Assembly: GCA_012932295.1 (NCBI GenBank)
Contig: JAAONU010000017.1
Span: 1 to 64,000, forward strand
Direction: 5' to 3'
From: Cyclina sinensis
Lineage: Eukaryota > Mollusca > Bivalvia > Venerida > Veneridae
DNA length: 64,000 nucleotides
Part shown: piece after piece, positions 61,170 through 64,000 of the stretch
Position numbering within the stretch: the first letter of the stretch is position 1
How the letters are laid out: each line of letters starts with the position of its first letter
Translations under genes and position numbers: made by a program
The notes under the pieces: model-generated
Database searches by the model: none
What the model saw: the letters and a program-made list of their open reading frames with translations, nothing else
Told to the model about the DNA's origin: nothing

Positions 61170-64000
61170 TATTCATTTAATGTCCACATATCAATACAAT
61201 ACCTTTAAGAATGTTACATGCTTGAACTGTTTTGGACATTAATTCCTGTTTATCTAGTTCTACACGAATATAATATTTTGCACTGGCTTGTTTTCAGACC
61301 AGACATACAGACACTTAAAAAAGGAAAACTGAACAACACTAGAGAAGCGGAGCCTTTGTCAAAGATGAAACCGTGTTCAATAGAATGGCTGAGCGAAAAG
61401 AAAATTTAAACATATCATACATTCAATGATTATTTAACTCACAATGAAAATTAAAAATGAAAGTTCCTAGACGATTTAAACAAGAAAAATTAGAACTGCA
61501 GCATTTGCAAGTTAAACTTCCTATTTCTCAAACACTTTTTAGTTTTTTTTCTTCTTTCTTTTTTTTGGAATAAGTACAAAACTAAAAGCAAAAAAGACTA
61601 GAATAAAAACAAGCATTTGGACATGAAATTATCCCTTTAAATAAAGAGAGAATTGAGGGAAAACATCTCTATAGGCAGTTATTTCACACGAGACACATAC
61701 AAAAAGAAACAATTGCGATTTGATGTAATTAGAAATGAAAACAGTTTTTGTAAATCACCGACAAACTCAAGTCATTAGGGAAGACTAAATTCGTAATAGT
61801 CCTTAATCAGATTACCATTCTGGTATTTATTAGGTTTTATATTCCTTAACAATGCTTTAATTACTGTTACAATTTCTCGCTTTGTCTCGTCCTATGCAGA
61901 AATCAGGAGTTGTAGAAATTTATAAATTGTTTTAGCAGTCGTTTAGGGAATATCTAACACAGTTTTACTACGTAAGTATCCAGCTAACTGGCTTATACGC
62001 ACTGAAAGATTCAATAATTTGATAAGAGTTGAAAGCTGTCGAAAACTTTCACTCTTGTGAGAAGAAAAGGTTTTGCCGGGCTGCTTCCAAGAGAAATTGC
62101 AAACTCTACGGTCAAACAGTCTATAAAATACAAGCCAGAAATATCATATAGGCGACATAAACATGCTCGCATGGAAAGCCATCTCAAGTCTTTTTCATTG
62201 GTTAGAGAAGCACACAAAAGAAGGAGTTTCATGATTTTTTTGTTGTTGTTGAAGGAATCAAAATATTTGAACATAGATAAAATACATGTAATATATCTCA
62301 AATAGTTCTTTTGATTTATAGCTATTAAAAACACGATGACAAAATTAGCATTTCGGATCAAAAAAACGCAGTACACATTTTCATCCTGTTTACTGATTTC
62401 TCATTCGGGCCATATTTGAACAAACATTTTTATACAAACTCCTGCTTACACAAAGTCAAATTAAAATCGTCTAATTCTAGCATGTTTATATTCTATTCTT
62501 TTGGACACTTTACAAACTAAAATGATTATATACCATGTTTTAGTCTGAGGTTTAAGTAATATCTGACTTTTATTCTGAAAACTTCGTTTCAGTGAAACCT
62601 TAAAAATACAGAAAAATGGGAAAGAACAGGGATAGCCGGTTGCCATGCGACTTTCGCACGTGAATGAATATGTGTGACTAAAATTTCACGAGGAAACCAG
62701 GACTTTGTAGAAACATCTGCTTATAGAAGTATTTTATGGTAGAAGGATTTAGAATAATTGGGTCAAGTAAAACTTGTTATTTTAGTTAATTTTTTTCTTT
62801 CAATATTTCACTTGTGACTGGGTTGATTAATCCATTGAAGTAAAAGTAGTTTATTGTATCTATATTACCAGCTTGTTGATATAAAACTTTTGGAACTGTA
62901 TCTTTGTGTGTAGCGATTGGATTTCGTTCTTAGCATTAAAAATAAGGCAGCAAAACACATAGTCAGCTAGTATAGTCATCGTATTAACAATATCTGGTGG
63001 CCCCTTTTCACTATGTATTATACAAAACTAAATTCTGTAGAATATTAAATCATTGATTTTCGTATTCTTGACAACGGTTATCATTACATTGAACCAGTGT
63101 TAATCGGTGCATTTGTAAAGTCTCTCTATACATCTACCACATATCGTTTTTTCACCATGTTACATGTAATACATTTGTCTATAGACAATAAAAAACACCC
63201 TTTCGGGTCTGATTACAGTCGAAAATCATTTCTCGCTATCTATTAGATTCGTTAAAACAAGTCTTAGACGGTGAAAATTGGTAATTATTTTAATTACGCA
63301 GTATGGTTAATGCATACGAGACTGCCATATTGAAATAAGAAATTAATCAAATTATCATTCTTATCCATCACCGGATACCCATGTCCGACCCTTTCCGCGA
63401 CTTAACATTTATTGGAAATGTTAACTATAAATGCCGAGGGTATCCGAAGACGATCCTTATCCGTTTAACTCATACAGAGCACCTTATTTCCCTTGTCTTA
63501 GAATTTTATGGGGTACATAAGAACACAAGCGGCACCTCTGCAGTTTTTGGTAAAATTCAATTCTGCATGTATATTCACGTGTGTTTATTTATTTTTCTCT
63601 AATCTAGAAAAGAAATGTGTATGAAGTTAATATTCGGCATTCGGCATTACACATACGCGAAAAATAATGTCGTGGTAGCTCAACACTGTCATTCGACATT
63701 GGCATGAGTAAATATTTTGCATGCACGACATTCACCGTTTGGACTTCTAATCATTTGTTTCTGAATGTTGTGCTAGCACGACATTCGACATCCAAATTTT
63801 TAAATCACTCACATAGATTTTGAATGTTGAGCTAGCATATTATTCGACAATGGGATGTTTAATCACTGGAATTGGAAAGCGACAACGTGTTTCATAGATG
63901 TACACGGAATTCGTCAATTTAGCATATATATTTTTGTTTTTATTTCGAAAACCCATACTTTTATTTGGGCCAGAGATAGACGAGCTACAATCAAGCTTAA
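61170..64000. other. AT-rich right end of the window
   Basis: No gene recognised. The 121-codon minus frame at 62011-62376 and the 73-codon + frame at 63381-63602 match no family I know. From about 63640 to 63870 the phrases ATTCGACATT, GCTAGCACGACATTCGACAT and TGAATGTTG recur, suggesting an old short tandem or foldback repeat. Confidence 0.3.

Noticed and set aside
62011..62376. A 121-codon minus-strand frame
   Set aside because: No motif, no splice support, AT-rich composition typical of chance frames.

Overview
This 64 kb window is AT-rich, intron-containing eukaryotic DNA that is gene-poor and packed with repeats. The best guess is a marine bivalve mollusc. The grounds are a FoxQ2 gene (a forkhead class kept in invertebrates and lost in placental mammals), tRNA-derived SINE copies of a type common in clams, a degenerate copy of the dispersed bivalve repeat that opens with TTTTAGCTCAC, several foldback/MITE elements, and many private satellite arrays. 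The species is not determinable by reading.

Two protein-coding genes can be supported, both on the + strand and both assembled here by matching splice sites and phases. The first (about 817-2688) has three exons. It encodes a small type-I membrane protein with a short Cys-rich ectodomain, one TM helix and a long tail carrying three PPxY motifs, which is the architecture of CYYR1/Shisa-like adaptors. Its signal-peptide exon was not found. The second (40370-47523) is a complete three-exon foxQ2 with introns of 5.07 kb and 0.5 kb. Both introns interrupt the forkhead domain, and there is an EH1 Groucho-binding motif C-terminal to it. Its upstream DNA has a TATA-like box, a CCAAT box, a GC box and several forkhead consensus sites. 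A near-perfect CTCF-type site lies 2 kb past its stop.

Repeats, left to right: a foldback element with TA target duplication (4432-5196); a 31-bp satellite (6370-7800); a Harbinger-like MITE with TTA duplication (9154-10246); a 33-bp array open in several frames (12655-13395); a SINE (25106-25275); a 21-bp array (29280-30585); a hairpin element (33328-33472) and SINE (33765-33910, minus); a 17-bp array (34570-38065) split by a second copy of the same hairpin family; a SINE (41825-42000); a 63-bp array with a GACGTC site in nearly every unit (50885-53445); 30/40-bp degenerate arrays (54745-55940); a 48-bp array with a 192-bp higher-order duplication (56285-56830); a three-step foldback cluster (57193-57866); a degenerate bivalve dispersed repeat (58545-59095); a possible SINE (59440-59695); and a 40-bp minisatellite plus a (TA)n tract (60475-61165). 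Together the tandem arrays fill close to a fifth of the window.

Most long open frames here are artefacts of tandem repeats whose period is a multiple of three. The rest of the window shows no recognisable coding, rRNA or canonical tRNA genes. The two genes show no obvious functional link.
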